The notes under the pieces are model-generated. The model searched no databases. It was not told the origin of the DNA and saw only the letters and a program-made list of their open reading frames with translations. From an uncultured Mediterranea sp. (GTDB taxonomy: Bacteria > Bacteroidota > Bacteroidia > Bacteroidales > Bacteroidaceae), in NCBI GenBank assembly GCA_945641355.1, contig CALZEQ010000001.1:124001-188000 (forward strand): a DNA stretch of 64,000 nt. The letters run 5' to 3'. A program made the translations under genes and the position numbers. This document shows positions 51,250-60,002 of the stretch, one piece after another (the stretch's first letter is position 1; each line of letters begins with the position of its first letter).

Positions 51250-51444
51250 GAAAAGCGAATAAGCATAGCCGCATTGATTGGATCGGGAAACTCATCAAAT
51301 ATATCTGAAATACCGAGACAAGCTTCGCTTCTCAATGGCGGGCCACGCCCTTCGGGGTAACCTTTGAGTCGGTGGATTACAAAGAGGACGAGCTCTCAAA
51401 TCATGTCTTTCGGAGTTTCATCACATCATCGATGCGGCTTTTTT
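51250..51444 (+). ncRNA. Rod-shaped structured RNA, 6S-like candidate
   Basis: A stretch of about 195 bases with its own promoter, no plausible protein and extensive end-to-end pairing. AGCCGCATTGAT (51267-51278) pairs with ATCGATGCGGCT (51428-51439) over 12 positions with one G-T. Inside it GAAACTC pairs with GAGTTTC across an 8x8 internal loop. Then an unpaired stretch of about 20 bases on the 5' side opposes almost nothing, and an apical hairpin domain (GGGC/GCCC) follows. A T run follows the closing stem. A long closed rod with a large one-sided bubble is the layout of 6S RNA, and Bacteroidales have a divergent 6S/Bacteroidales-1 type. The identity is inference. Bases 51445-51634 hold one more weak hairpin (51448-51490) and nothing else I can name. 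Confidence 0.55.
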
Positions 51445-51634
51445 CATAAAAGGGGATGAGAAATCTGTGGTAGATTTCGCGTCCCCTTTTCACCATATAT
51501 AGGTATATGTTTCGCTCCGGTCCCGTTTGTGCGATGCTTCATGCGGTTGCAGTATCACACCTTCTATCCGAATCGGTTTTGTGCTTTATGCTAAACTAAT
51601 AAGCAACAACAGTTGGAAGTTAAAAAAGAATTCA

Positions 51635-51642
51635 TATCTTTG
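51635..51642 (+). promoter_or_regulatory. -7 element of the AraC-type regulator gene
   Basis: TATCTTTG, 30 bases before the ATG at 51673, with a partial -33 match (GTTG, 51612-51615) at about 19 bases. Confidence 0.65.
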
Positions 51643-51672
51643 CGGAGTTATACTATTTAAACCTTTCATGCC

Positions 51673-52560
51673 ATGGAAAGTGAGAATTCTATTATTCGGG
51701 AGATTACTCCGTTGTCCGATCGTGATTGCTTCTATATTGCCGATCGCAAGAAGACTGAATTTACATACCCTATTCATTGCCATGCTGAGTATGAATTGAA
51801 TTTCACAGAACATGCCACCGGCGTGAAACGTATCGTGGGTGATTCTGCCGAGATCATCGGCGATTATGATTTGGTGCTGATAACGGCAAAGGAACTGGAA
51901 CATGTATGGGAACAGCATGATTGTACTTCGGAGAATATCCGCGAAATCACGATTCAGTTCTCCCCCGACCTCTTTTCCGGCAGCCTTATTAACAAGAACC
52001 AGTTTGATAGTATCCGTCGAATGCTGCAACGGGCGCAGTGCGGGCTCTCTTTTCCCATGCAGGCTATCATGAAAGTGTATAACTGGCTGGACAAACTGGC
52101 ATCTGCCGAGCAGGGATTTTATGCAGTGATGAATTTCATGCGAATTCTGTATGAGCTTTCATTGTACGAAGATGCCAAAGTACTCTCCAGCTCTTCGTTT
52201 GCCAAAATAGAAAACTATTCGGACAGCCGCCGCGTACAGAAGGTGCAACGTTACATCGCGGCACACTATCGGGAAGAAATTCATCTGAATGAACTGGCCG
52301 ATATGGTGGGCTTGACCCCAGTTGCTTTCAGCCGTTTCTTCAGACTTCGCACAGGCAAGACCCTCTCTGACTACATCATTGATATTCGTCTGGGCAATGC
52401 AACCCGTTTGTTGGTAGACTCCCAGCGTACCATTGCCGAAATAGGATATGAAAGTGGTTTCAACAATCTTTCTAACTTCAATCGTCTCTTCAAACGCAAA
52501 AAAGGAATGTCGCCCAAAGAGTTCCGAGAGGGCTACAGAAAAAAGAAGCTGGTGATATAG
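51673..52560 (+). CDS. AraC-family transcriptional regulator
   Basis: A 295-residue regulator with an N-terminal cupin-like sensor (IHCHAEYELNFTEHATGVKRI, about residues 33-55). A C-terminal double helix-turn-helix (about 190-290) includes INLNELADMVGLTP-like LNELADMVGLTPVAFSRFF and the signature IGYESGFNNLSNFNRLFKRK, then GMSPKEFREGYR. It probably senses a small molecule and controls carbon-source genes. It stands alone; the nearest genes are the PepSY-like gene on the other strand and the upstream RNA gene. The target is unknown. Confidence 0.92.
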   Translation: MESENSIIREITPLSDRDCFYIADRKKTEFTYPIHCHAEYELNFTEHATGVKRIVGDSAEIIGDYDLVLITAKELEHVWEQHDCTSENIREITIQFSPDLFSGSLINKNQFDSIRRMLQRAQCGLSFPMQAIMKVYNWLDKLASAEQGFYAVMNFMRILYELSLYEDAKVLSSSSFAKIENYSDSRRVQKVQRYIAAHYREEIHLNELADMVGLTPVAFSRFFRLRTGKTLSDYIIDIRLGNATRLLVDSQRTIAEIGYESGFNNLSNFNRLFKRKKGMSPKEFREGYRKKKLVI

Positions 52561-52654
52561 CAGCTGGGTCGTATTTTGTCCTGCATTATCCCATGGATTT
52601 AAGAAATATACGTCAATCGGATAAATTAGTATCATTCGTGTCACAACTTAATTT

Positions 52655-52734
52655 AGAGAACTTATGTACTACAACCAGAGAACTTATGTTAAAATGGCTT
52701 TTAACATAAGTTCGTGGGGCAAGTTACTTATGTT
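52655..52734. repeat. AACTTATGT repeats with a perfect terminator hairpin
   Basis: AGAGAACTTATGT occurs at 52655-52667 and 52677-52689, exactly 22 bases apart. The second copy runs into a perfect 14-base hairpin, AACTTATGTTAAAA (52681-52694) and TTTTAACATAAGTT (52699-52712). A further ACTTATGT lies at 52727-52734. The hairpin can end transcription of both convergent genes, and the direct copies are extra. Confidence 0.7.
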
Positions 52735-52736
52735 CA

Positions 52737-53174
52737 TCAGTCATCAATGTCAATAAGCTGGAAACGGGTGTTGTACTTCAGCTCTTGTCCGTTGGTAAGC
52801 GTCACTTCGTACAGCGATTTCTCACGTTCCATCTTGACAATCCTTGCCTCGGGAAAGAGTGATGCGACGTGTTGACGAATAGCTTCGGGCACGATGTCTT
52901 GAGGTACGGCACCGGACTTGCAACTTACTTCCTTCCATTCCCCCTTCTTGTCAAACTCCAGCTTGTTCCCATCGGTAAAGATTACCTCGTAGCTCTTTTC
53001 CAAAAAATCAGTCTCTACCTTGGCAAGGGCCACTTGGCTGTCGGCAAAATGGAGCCGGATGAACTGTTGTGCCTTTTGAGGCATCTGGGTGATGGTAATG
53101 GGACGCGCATTGTCCGCTCTCACAATGGTCTGCAAGGCGAACAGGCAGACCATAATCAAACTTAATTGCTTCAT
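52737..53174 (-). CDS. PepSY-like periplasmic protein
   Basis: A 145-residue exported protein with a signal peptide (MKQLSLIMVCLFALQTIVRA) and two PepSY-like beta-alpha units. Each has the pattern of a short helix, then a Y-E-V-x-F/L-x-D/N-G strand: YEVIFTDGNKLEFD and YEVTLTNGQELKYN. Such proteins are common in Bacteroides and resemble BLIP-type inhibitors; the function is unknown. The start at 53174 gives the better signal peptide than 53183. A single gene. Confidence 0.82.
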   Translation of the reverse strand: MKQLSLIMVCLFALQTIVRADNARPITITQMPQKAQQFIRLHFADSQVALAKVETDFLEKSYEVIFTDGNKLEFDKKGEWKEVSCKSGAVPQDIVPEAIRQHVASLFPEARIVKMEREKSLYEVTLTNGQELKYNTRFQLIDIDD

Positions 53175-53354
53175 ACGTATCATAATCTATCCATTTTAGT
53201 TTTACAAACAAAGTAACGACAATTCTGTGAAATATAACAGGAAAAACGGGTAAAATGTTGTTCAAAAAATGCAAAACGTCTCTTTATTCATCGCAAACTC
53301 GTTTAAAAAAAGTTATAAAACGAATCAGTAAACTATTTGCAGGAAGATAGTTTT

Positions 53355-53362
53355 TATCTTTG
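53355..53362 (+). promoter_or_regulatory. -7 element of the sulfonation operon promoter
   Basis: TATCTTTG, 41 bases before the cysQ ATG. A TTTG at 53336-53339 is only 15 bases upstream instead of 19-21, so the -33 part is uncertain. This is the only promoter candidate before the operon. Confidence 0.6.
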
Positions 53363-53402
53363 CTCACTGTTAGCTCCCTGCGGAAGCGGAACTCGCACAG
53401 AA

Positions 53403-54266
53403 ATGAAAAAACAGACTGATATGGAACCTTACTATATATTGAAAGCTATTGACGCAGCTTTAGATGCTGGTAATCGGATACGTGCTATATACGATTATCC
53501 GGATTCGGATTTTCAGATTGAACGAAAAGCCGATGATTCTCCTTTAACCATAGCTGACCGTAAGGCACACGAAGCCATTGCCGATGCCTTGGCGAACACG
53601 CCTTTCCCCTTACTGAGTGAGGAGGGAAAGTTGATGCCTTACGCTGATCGTAAGGGGTGGCAGGCGTTGTGGGTGGTGGATCCGCTGGATGGAACCAAAG
53701 AGTTCATCAAACGCAACGGTGAGTTTACGGTGAATATTGCGTGGATCAGGGATGGAGTTCCTGTGATGGGGGTCATCTATCTGCCCGTAAAGCGTATCCT
53801 TTACTTTGCCGATGAGGAACTGGGGGCCTATAAGGTGGCAGACATGATCAGCAGGGAGGGCCGAACACTGGACCAGTTACGGGAGCGAGCTGTACGACTG
53901 CCTGCCGCAGATGGGCACACTTCGCTGGTAGTAGTGGCCTCGCGCTCGCACTTGACACCGGAGACCGAAGCCTATATAGAAGAGCTGAGACAGCGGCGTG
54001 GTGCCGTGGAACTGGTCTCTTCGGGCAGTTCCTTGAAGATATGTCTGGTGGCAGAAGGGGTGGCCGATGTCTATCCTCGCTTTGCACCTACTATGGAGTG
54101 GGATACGGCTGCCGGACACGCTATAGCTCGTGCCGCTGGTCGGGAAATGTATCAGGTTGGAACCGATGTCCCCCTCCGCTATAACAAGGAGAATCTGTTA
54201 AACCCTTGGTTTGTGGTGGAACCTTGCAGAAAGAATAAAAGTAGTAATCAAGTAAAAAATGTGTAG
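53403..54266 (+). CDS. cysQ: 3'(2'),5'-bisphosphate nucleotidase CysQ
   Basis: Hydrolyses PAP, the by-product of PAPS-using reactions, to AMP. The 287-residue inositol-monophosphatase-fold protein has metal-binding motifs LLSEEGK (Glu near residue 76), WVVDPLDGTKEFIKRNGEF (the D-P-x-D-G-T block near residues 98-103) and MEWDTAAGHAI near residue 231. An ATG at 53421 is an alternative start. It heads the sulfonation operon; the SLC13 gene begins right after its stop. Clearing PAP matters where a sulfotransferase is active. Confidence 0.94.
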   Translation: MKKQTDMEPYYILKAIDAALDAGNRIRAIYDYPDSDFQIERKADDSPLTIADRKAHEAIADALANTPFPLLSEEGKLMPYADRKGWQALWVVDPLDGTKEFIKRNGEFTVNIAWIRDGVPVMGVIYLPVKRILYFADEELGAYKVADMISREGRTLDQLRERAVRLPAADGHTSLVVVASRSHLTPETEAYIEELRQRRGAVELVSSGSSLKICLVAEGVADVYPRFAPTMEWDTAAGHAIARAAGREMYQVGTDVPLRYNKENLLNPWFVVEPCRKNKSSNQVKNV

Positions 54267-54267
54267 G

Positions 54268-55821
54268 ATGACATTCGATATGCTGATTATATTGTTGGGT
54301 CTGCTGGCTATGGTGGTGGCACTGGTGATGGACCGTATGCGTCCAGGAATGGTGCTCTTTTCCGTGGTTGTATTGTTCCTGTGTGCTGGCATCCTGACGC
54401 CATCTGAGATGCTGGAGGGATTTAGCAACAAGGGGATGATTACCGTGGCGCTGCTATTCCTGGTCAGCGAAGGAGTCCGCCAATCGGGTGCCTTGGGGCA
54501 ACTGATCAAGCGGCTGCTTCCACAGGGAAGGACTACCGTGTTCAAAGCACAGTTGCGTATGTTGCCTGTCATCTCATTCGTCTCAGCCTTCTTGAATAAT
54601 ACGCCAGTGGTCGTTATTTTTGCTCCCATCATCAAGCGGTGGGCAGAGTCAGTCAGGCTGCCAGCCACCAAATTCCTGATACCGCTGTCGTATGTCACTA
54701 TATTGGGGGGAATCTGTACGCTGATAGGTACCTCCACCAATCTGGTGGTACATGGTATGATACTGGAAGCCGGATACGAAGGGTTCTCCATGTTCGAGTT
54801 GGGCAAGGTGGGTATCTTTATCGCGGTTGCTGGTATCCTGTATCTGCTTCTGTTTTCGTCCAGACTGTTACCGGATCAGCGTGGCCGTGCGGCGGATGCG
54901 GACGAAGACTTGGAAGAGCGTGGGGACCTGCATCGGGTGGAGGCTGTGCTGGGCGCACGTTTCCCTGGCATCAACAAGAGATTGGGTGAATTCAACTTCA
55001 AACGTCACTATGGCGCAGAGGTTAGAGAGATTAAACGGGGAGGACAGTGTCTGACGGGAAATCTGAGCGAGGAGTACTTGAGAGAGGGAGATACGTTGGT
55101 GTTGCTGGCAGATGACTCGTTCATCCAGGCGTGGGGCGAGTCGTCGGTGTTTGTGATGCTGGCTAACGGTAGGGATGCAGAGCCGGTGGCCGGACGCAGA
55201 AAACGCTGGTTCGCATTGGCGCTGCTGATACTGATGATTGTGGGGGCTACGGTGGGTGAACTGCCTGCTGTGCGCAAGGCCTTGCCCGGCATCAAGCTGG
55301 ACATGTTCTTTTTCGTTTCTGTCACTACCATCATCATGGCGTGGACTCACGTTTTTCCCGCTCGTAAGTATACGAAATATATCTCTTGGGACATTCTCAT
55401 CACCATCGCTTGTGCTTTTGCAATCAGCAAGGCGATGGTCAATTCCGGAGTGGCGGATGGTGTGGCAAGGTTCATCATTGACATGAGTGACAGCTACGGG
55501 CCTTACGTCCTGCTGGCTGCACTGTTTATTATCACCAATCTCTTTACGGAGTTGATTACCAACAATGCGGCAGCAGCACTGGCCTTCCCTCTGGCACTCT
55601 CTATCTCGGCGCAACTGGGAGTCAGCCCGATGCCCTTCTTTGTGGTCATCTGCATGGCGGCATCTGCCAGCTTCTCTACCCCCATCGGTTATCAGACCAA
55701 TTTGATTGTGCAAGGTATAGGCAACTATCGCTTTACAGATTTTGTGCGTATAGGATTGCCGCTGAATATCATCACGTTCTTAATTTCGGTATTTCTGATA
55801 CCTATTATTTGGCCATTTTAA
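54268..55821 (+). CDS. SLC13-family permease with TrkA-C domain, likely sulfate importer
   Basis: A 517-residue transporter with about eleven helices in two halves, separated by a cytosolic RCK/TrkA-C domain (about residues 205-300, with EVREIKRGGQCLTGNLSEEYL). The repeats show the SLC13 hairpin motifs FLNNTPVVVIF and GTSTNLVVHG, then TELITNNAAAALAFPL and STPIGYQTN. Placement between cysQ and cysC points to sulfate. The ATG at 54268 gives the typical MTFDML start; another lies at 54259. Confidence 0.9.
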   Translation: MTFDMLIILLGLLAMVVALVMDRMRPGMVLFSVVVLFLCAGILTPSEMLEGFSNKGMITVALLFLVSEGVRQSGALGQLIKRLLPQGRTTVFKAQLRMLPVISFVSAFLNNTPVVVIFAPIIKRWAESVRLPATKFLIPLSYVTILGGICTLIGTSTNLVVHGMILEAGYEGFSMFELGKVGIFIAVAGILYLLLFSSRLLPDQRGRAADADEDLEERGDLHRVEAVLGARFPGINKRLGEFNFKRHYGAEVREIKRGGQCLTGNLSEEYLREGDTLVLLADDSFIQAWGESSVFVMLANGRDAEPVAGRRKRWFALALLILMIVGATVGELPAVRKALPGIKLDMFFFVSVTTIIMAWTHVFPARKYTKYISWDILITIACAFAISKAMVNSGVADGVARFIIDMSDSYGPYVLLAALFIITNLFTELITNNAAAALAFPLALSISAQLGVSPMPFFVVICMAASASFSTPIGYQTNLIVQGIGNYRFTDFVRIGLPLNIITFLISVFLIPIIWPF

Positions 55822-55835
55822 ATGAATGTTGAGTT

Positions 55836-56444
55836 ATGATACAAAAGTTTATCTATCCGGTTTTTGATCGAATGCTCTCCCGTACGGACAAAGAGGAGCT
55901 GATAGGACAGCATGCCGTCATGGTATGGTTTACAGGATTGAGCGGTTCGGGGAAAAGTACGCTGGCCATCGCTTTGGAAAGGGAACTGCATAGACGAGGA
56001 CTGTTCTGCCGTATACTGGACGGAGACAACATCCGTAGCGGTATCAATAACAACCTGGGCTTCTCGGAAGAGGATCGTGTGGAGAACATACGTCGCATAG
56101 CCGAGGTAGCGCGTCTGTTTATAGATACAGGCGTTATCACCATTGCCGCTTTCATCAGTCCTACGAATCGTCTGCGACAGATGGCAGCCGACATCATCGG
56201 GCGGGAGGACTTTTTGGAAATCTTTGTCAGCACACCGCTACAGACGTGTGAGGAGAGGGATGTAAAGGGTCTCTATGCCAAGGCACGGCGCGGCGAGATA
56301 ACGAATTTTACGGGCATCTCGGCGCCTTTTGAGGTGCCTGAACACCCGGCTCTTACACTGGACACTTCCCACCTTTCCGTGGAAGAGGCTGTAGACCGCT
56401 TGTTGGCACTGGTGTTGCCTAAAGTAGAACCCAAAAAGAAGTAA
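55836..56444 (+). CDS. cysC: Adenylyl-sulfate kinase
   Basis: Phosphorylates APS to PAPS. The 202-residue protein has a Walker A GLSGSGKSTLAIALE (near residue 34), LDGDNIRSGINNNLGFSEEDRVENIRR, AAFISPTNRLRQMA and GISAPFEVPEHP. It is complete and active-looking. It lies 14 bases after the permease and six before cysD. Together with cysD and cysN it makes PAPS for the sulfotransferase at the end of the operon. No PAPS reductase or sulfite reductase lies in the window. Confidence 0.95.
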   Translation: MIQKFIYPVFDRMLSRTDKEELIGQHAVMVWFTGLSGSGKSTLAIALERELHRRGLFCRILDGDNIRSGINNNLGFSEEDRVENIRRIAEVARLFIDTGVITIAAFISPTNRLRQMAADIIGREDFLEIFVSTPLQTCEERDVKGLYAKARRGEITNFTGISAPFEVPEHPALTLDTSHLSVEEAVDRLLALVLPKVEPKKK

Positions 56445-56450
56445 AGCTCT

Positions 56451-57362
56451 ATGGAAACAGTATATAGACTGAGCCACTTGAAGGAACTCGAAGCCGAGTC
56501 CATTCATATCATCCGTGAGGTGGCAGCGGAATTTGAGAATCCGGTGATGCTGTACAGCATCGGAAAGGACTCGTCGGTGATGGTACGACTGGCTGAGAAA
56601 GCATTTTATCCGGGTAAGGTACCTTTCCCCTTGATGCACATTGACTCCAAATGGAAATTCAGGGAGATGATAGAGTTTCGCGACGAGTATGCCCGAAAGT
56701 ATGGTTGGAATCTCATTGTAGAGAGTAATATGGAGGCCTATCGGGCTGGTGTGGGACCCTTTACGCATGGTAGTAAGGTGCATACCGACTTAATGAAAAC
56801 CAAGGCGTTGCTTCAGGCATTGGACAAATACAAGTTTGATGCGGCCTTTGGCGGAGCACGCCGGGATGAGGAGAAGTCGCGTGCGAAGGAACGTATATTC
56901 TCGTTTCGCGACAAGTTCCATCAGTGGGATCCGAAGAACCAACGGCCGGAGCTGTGGGACATCTACAATGCCCGCGTGCATAAGGGGGAGAGTATCCGTG
57001 TGTTCCCGTTAAGCAATTGGACCGAATTGGACATCTGGCAGTACATCCGGTTGGAGAACATACCTATCGTTCCACTCTATTTTGCCAAGGAGCGTCCTTG
57101 TGTGGAGATAGATGGCAATCTGATTATGGCGGATGATGACCGCCTGCCGGCATCGTACCGTGACAAGATACAGATGCGCATGGTACGCTTCCGCACGTTG
57201 GGATGCTGGCCGCTTACAGGGGCTGTGGAGAGTACGGCTGACACCATCGAGAAGATTGTAGAGGAGATGATGACCACTACCAAGAGCGAGCGTACGACGC
57301 GAGTGATTGATTTCGACCAGGATGCCAGTATGGAGCAGAAGAAACGGGAAGGGTATTTCTAA
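56451..57362 (+). CDS. cysD: Sulfate adenylyltransferase subunit 2
   Basis: Catalytic subunit of ATP sulfurylase (ATP + sulfate to APS). The 303-residue PP-loop ATPase has [15 protein letters not shown] near residue 37, [33 protein letters not shown] and the C-terminal [14 protein letters not shown]. It acts as a heterodimer with CysN, which is encoded immediately downstream (TAAATG junction). Confidence 0.96.
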   Translation: METVYRLSHLKELEAESIHIIREVAAEFENPVMLYSIGKDSSVMVRLAEKAFYPGKVPFPLMHIDSKWKFREMIEFRDEYARKYGWNLIVESNMEAYRAGVGPFTHGSKVHTDLMKTKALLQALDKYKFDAAFGGARRDEEKSRAKERIFSFRDKFHQWDPKNQRPELWDIYNARVHKGESIRVFPLSNWTELDIWQYIRLENIPIVPLYFAKERPCVEIDGNLIMADDDRLPASYRDKIQMRMVRFRTLGCWPLTGAVESTADTIEKIVEEMMTTTKSERTTRVIDFDQDASMEQKKREGYF

Positions 57363-57383
57363 ATGAAAGAAAGGATTTGTACA

Positions 57384-58844
57384 ATGGATGATTCAAAATT
57401 GGATATAAAAGCATTTCTGGATAAGGATGAACAGAAGGACTTGCTGCGGTTTCTGACTGCAGGTTCGGTGGACGATGGGAAGTCTACACTGATAGGACGC
57501 CTGTTGTTCGACAGTAAGAAGATATATGAAGACCAGCTGGATGCATTGGAACGGGACAGCAAGCGCATGGGGAATGCCGGCGAGCACATTGACTACGCAT
57601 TGCTGCTGGACGGATTGAAGGCGGAGCGCGAGCAGGGTATCACCATTGATGTGGCTTACCGCTACTTCTCGACGAACAACCGCAAGTTTATCATCGCAGA
57701 TACTCCGGGGCATGAACAGTATACACGAAACATGATTACCGGCGGTTCCACCGCAAACCTTGCCGTCATACTGGTGGATGCCCGTACGGGAGTCATCACG
57801 CAGACCCGCCGTCATACATTCCTGGTTTCGCTGCTGGGAATCAAGCATGTGGTACTGGCTGTGAACAAGATGGATCTGGTGGATTTCTCTGAAGAACGTT
57901 TCAGCGACATCGTGTCGGCATACAAGGAGTTTATCACTCCGCTGGACATTCCTGACGTGCAGTGCATACCATTGTCGGCACTGGATGGCGACAATGTAGT
58001 GGAAAAGTCTGTGCGGACACCTTGGTATGCAGGACCCTCGTTGCTCGATTTCCTGGAAAATGTACCCATCAGCAACGACCATAACCTGTCCGATTTCCGC
58101 TTTCCCGTGCAGTATGTGTTGCGACCCAATCTCGACTTCAGAGGCTTCTGTGGAAAGGTGGCCTCGGGCACTGTCCGCAAAGGAGACGAGGTGCTGGCAC
58201 TTCCTTCCGGAAAACGGTCTCGCGTCAAGTGCATCGTGACCTATGACGGCGAATTGGAGGAGGCTTTCCCGCCCCAATCCATCACGCTTACACTGGAGGA
58301 TGAGATAGATGTGTCGCGCGGAGAGATGCTGGTTCATCCGGATAATATGCCCTTGGTCGGGCGCGTGCTGGATGCCATGCTGGTGTGGATGGATGAGGAG
58401 CCGATGGATATGGACAAATCCTTTTTCATCAAGCAGACTACCAATCTGAGCCGTGTCCGCATAGATGACATTAAGTACAAGGTGGATGTGAACACGATGG
58501 AGCATCTCTCTGAACAGAACGGACGTCTGACTATAGAAACGCTGCCGATGACACTTAACCAGATAGGAAGGGTGGTACTGACGACGGCAAAAGAGCAGTT
58601 CTTTGATCCTTATCGGACGAACAAGGCCACTGGATCCTTTATCCTGATTGATCCCATCAGCAACAATACCTGTGCCGTGGGGATGATTATCGGCCGACTG
58701 GACGAGAAGGAACTGCATCTGGCATCGGATCTGCCGGTGATAGATTTGTCTCGTTTGGACATCTCGCCAGAATACTACCCGGCTATTGAAAAGGCTTTCA
58801 AGGAACTGGAACGACAAGGTATCGCTGTCCACCTCAAAAAGTGA
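57384..58844 (+). CDS. cysN: Sulfate adenylyltransferase subunit 1 (GTPase)
   Basis: GTPase subunit that drives ATP sulfurylase. The 486-residue protein has G1 [18 protein letters not shown]3 [16 protein letters not shown] and G4 [15 protein letters not shown], then EF-Tu-like beta-barrel domains 2 and 3. No APS kinase domain is fused to the C-terminus, in agreement with a separate cysC. I chose the ATG at 57384, which has a purine-rich AAAGGA about ten bases upstream; an ATG at 57363 is also in frame. Confidence 0.95.
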   Translation: MDDSKLDIKAFLDKDEQKDLLRFLTAGSVDDGKSTLIGRLLFDSKKIYEDQLDALERDSKRMGNAGEHIDYALLLDGLKAEREQGITIDVAYRYFSTNNRKFIIADTPGHEQYTRNMITGGSTANLAVILVDARTGVITQTRRHTFLVSLLGIKHVVLAVNKMDLVDFSEERFSDIVSAYKEFITPLDIPDVQCIPLSALDGDNVVEKSVRTPWYAGPSLLDFLENVPISNDHNLSDFRFPVQYVLRPNLDFRGFCGKVASGTVRKGDEVLALPSGKRSRVKCIVTYDGELEEAFPPQSITLTLEDEIDVSRGEMLVHPDNMPLVGRVLDAMLVWMDEEPMDMDKSFFIKQTTNLSRVRIDDIKYKVDVNTMEHLSEQNGRLTIETLPMTLNQIGRVVLTTAKEQFFDPYRTNKATGSFILIDPISNNTCAVGMIIGRLDEKELHLASDLPVIDLSRLDISPEYYPAIEKAFKELERQGIAVHLKK

Positions 58845-58882
58845 GGTGACAGATAGTGTGACAATGAATAGTTTATATTAAA

Positions 58883-59989
58883 ATGGGACTTTTGGAATTC
58901 AATAAGCTGCCTATCAATACGTTGGTAGGAGCAGACTGGAAGACGTTCAAGGCCGTTACGGCCGGACGCGAGGTGGATGCTGCGTATCGAGGCAAGTACC
59001 GGCTGACAAAGGCCGTGTGTCGGTTACTCTCCCTGCTGGCTCCATTGCAAGACCGGCGTTACGACAAATTGCTGGCTGACAAGCCGCTGGAACATGACCC
59101 CGTATTTATCTTGGGGCATTGGCGCAGTGGTACTACCTTCATGCACAATGTCTTTTCATGCGACCGCCATTTTGGCTACAATACCACGTATCAGACCGTT
59201 TTCCCCCATCTGATGATGTGGGGACAACCTTTCTTTAAGAAAAATATGAGCTGGCTGATGCCGGACAAACGGCCTACGGACAACATGGAGTTGGCTGTAG
59301 ACTTGCCGCAAGAGGAAGAGTTTGCGCTGACTAATATGATGCCATACACCTACTACAACTTTTGGTTCCTTCCCCGGCATCAACAGGAGTATGCAGACAA
59401 GTACCTGCTATTCAATAATCTGACACCGCAGGAATTGAAAACGTTTGAGGAGACTTTCGTGAAACTGATAAAAATTTCGCTTTGGAATACGCACGGAACC
59501 CAGTTTCTGAGTAAGAATCCGCCTCATACCGGACGGGTGAAAGAGCTGGTGAAGATGTTTCCTCAGGCTAAGTTTATCTATCTGATACGCAACCCTTATA
59601 CGGTGTTTGAAAGCACCCGCAGTTTTTTTACGAATACCATCCAGCCGCTGAAGCTGCAGGATATTACTCCCGAAGAGTTGGAAACGAACATTCTCTCTAT
59701 CTATACCAAGTTGTATCAGAAGTACGAGGCGGACAAGGGGTGTATCCCTCAGGGACATCTGATAGAGGTGAAGTTCGAGGATTTTGAGGCCGATGCATTG
59801 GGGATGACGGAGCATATCTATCAGGCACTCTCCATACCGGGGTTTGCAGAAGCGCGCCCGGCTATCGAGAACTATGTGGGTGGAAAGAAGGGATACAAGA
59901 AAAACCGTTACCAATATGATGAACGGACTGTGCAATTGGTGCAAAAGCATTGGGGATATGCGTTGGGGCAGTGGAACTATCAGCTTTGA
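58883..59989 (+). CDS. PAPS-dependent sulfotransferase family protein
   Basis: Transfers sulfonate from PAPS to an acceptor. The 368-residue cytosolic protein has the 5' phosphosulfate loop FILGHWRSGTTFMHN (Arg81-Thr85) and the 3' phosphate motif FIYLIRNPYTVFESTRSFF near residue 240. Histidines and a PLEHDPVF segment precede the loop. It directly follows cysN in an operon that makes PAPS and removes PAP. A Bacteroides thetaiotaomicron enzyme in the same setting (BT0416, from memory) sulfonates cholesterol and steroid metabolites, so a sterol or similar lipid acceptor is the leading hypothesis. A PCMD protein gene follows after 13 bases. Confidence 0.9.
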   Translation: MGLLEFNKLPINTLVGADWKTFKAVTAGREVDAAYRGKYRLTKAVCRLLSLLAPLQDRRYDKLLADKPLEHDPVFILGHWRSGTTFMHNVFSCDRHFGYNTTYQTVFPHLMMWGQPFFKKNMSWLMPDKRPTDNMELAVDLPQEEEFALTNMMPYTYYNFWFLPRHQQEYADKYLLFNNLTPQELKTFEETFVKLIKISLWNTHGTQFLSKNPPHTGRVKELVKMFPQAKFIYLIRNPYTVFESTRSFFTNTIQPLKLQDITPEELETNILSIYTKLYQKYEADKGCIPQGHLIEVKFEDFEADALGMTEHIYQALSIPGFAEARPAIENYVGGKKGYKKNRYQYDERTVQLVQKHWGYALGQWNYQL

Positions 59990-60002
59990 GACAATGGAGG
60001 AG

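Noticed and set aside
57393..58832. 479-codon minus-strand frame opposite cysN
   Set aside because: No domain; it mirrors cysN, which has all GTPase motifs.
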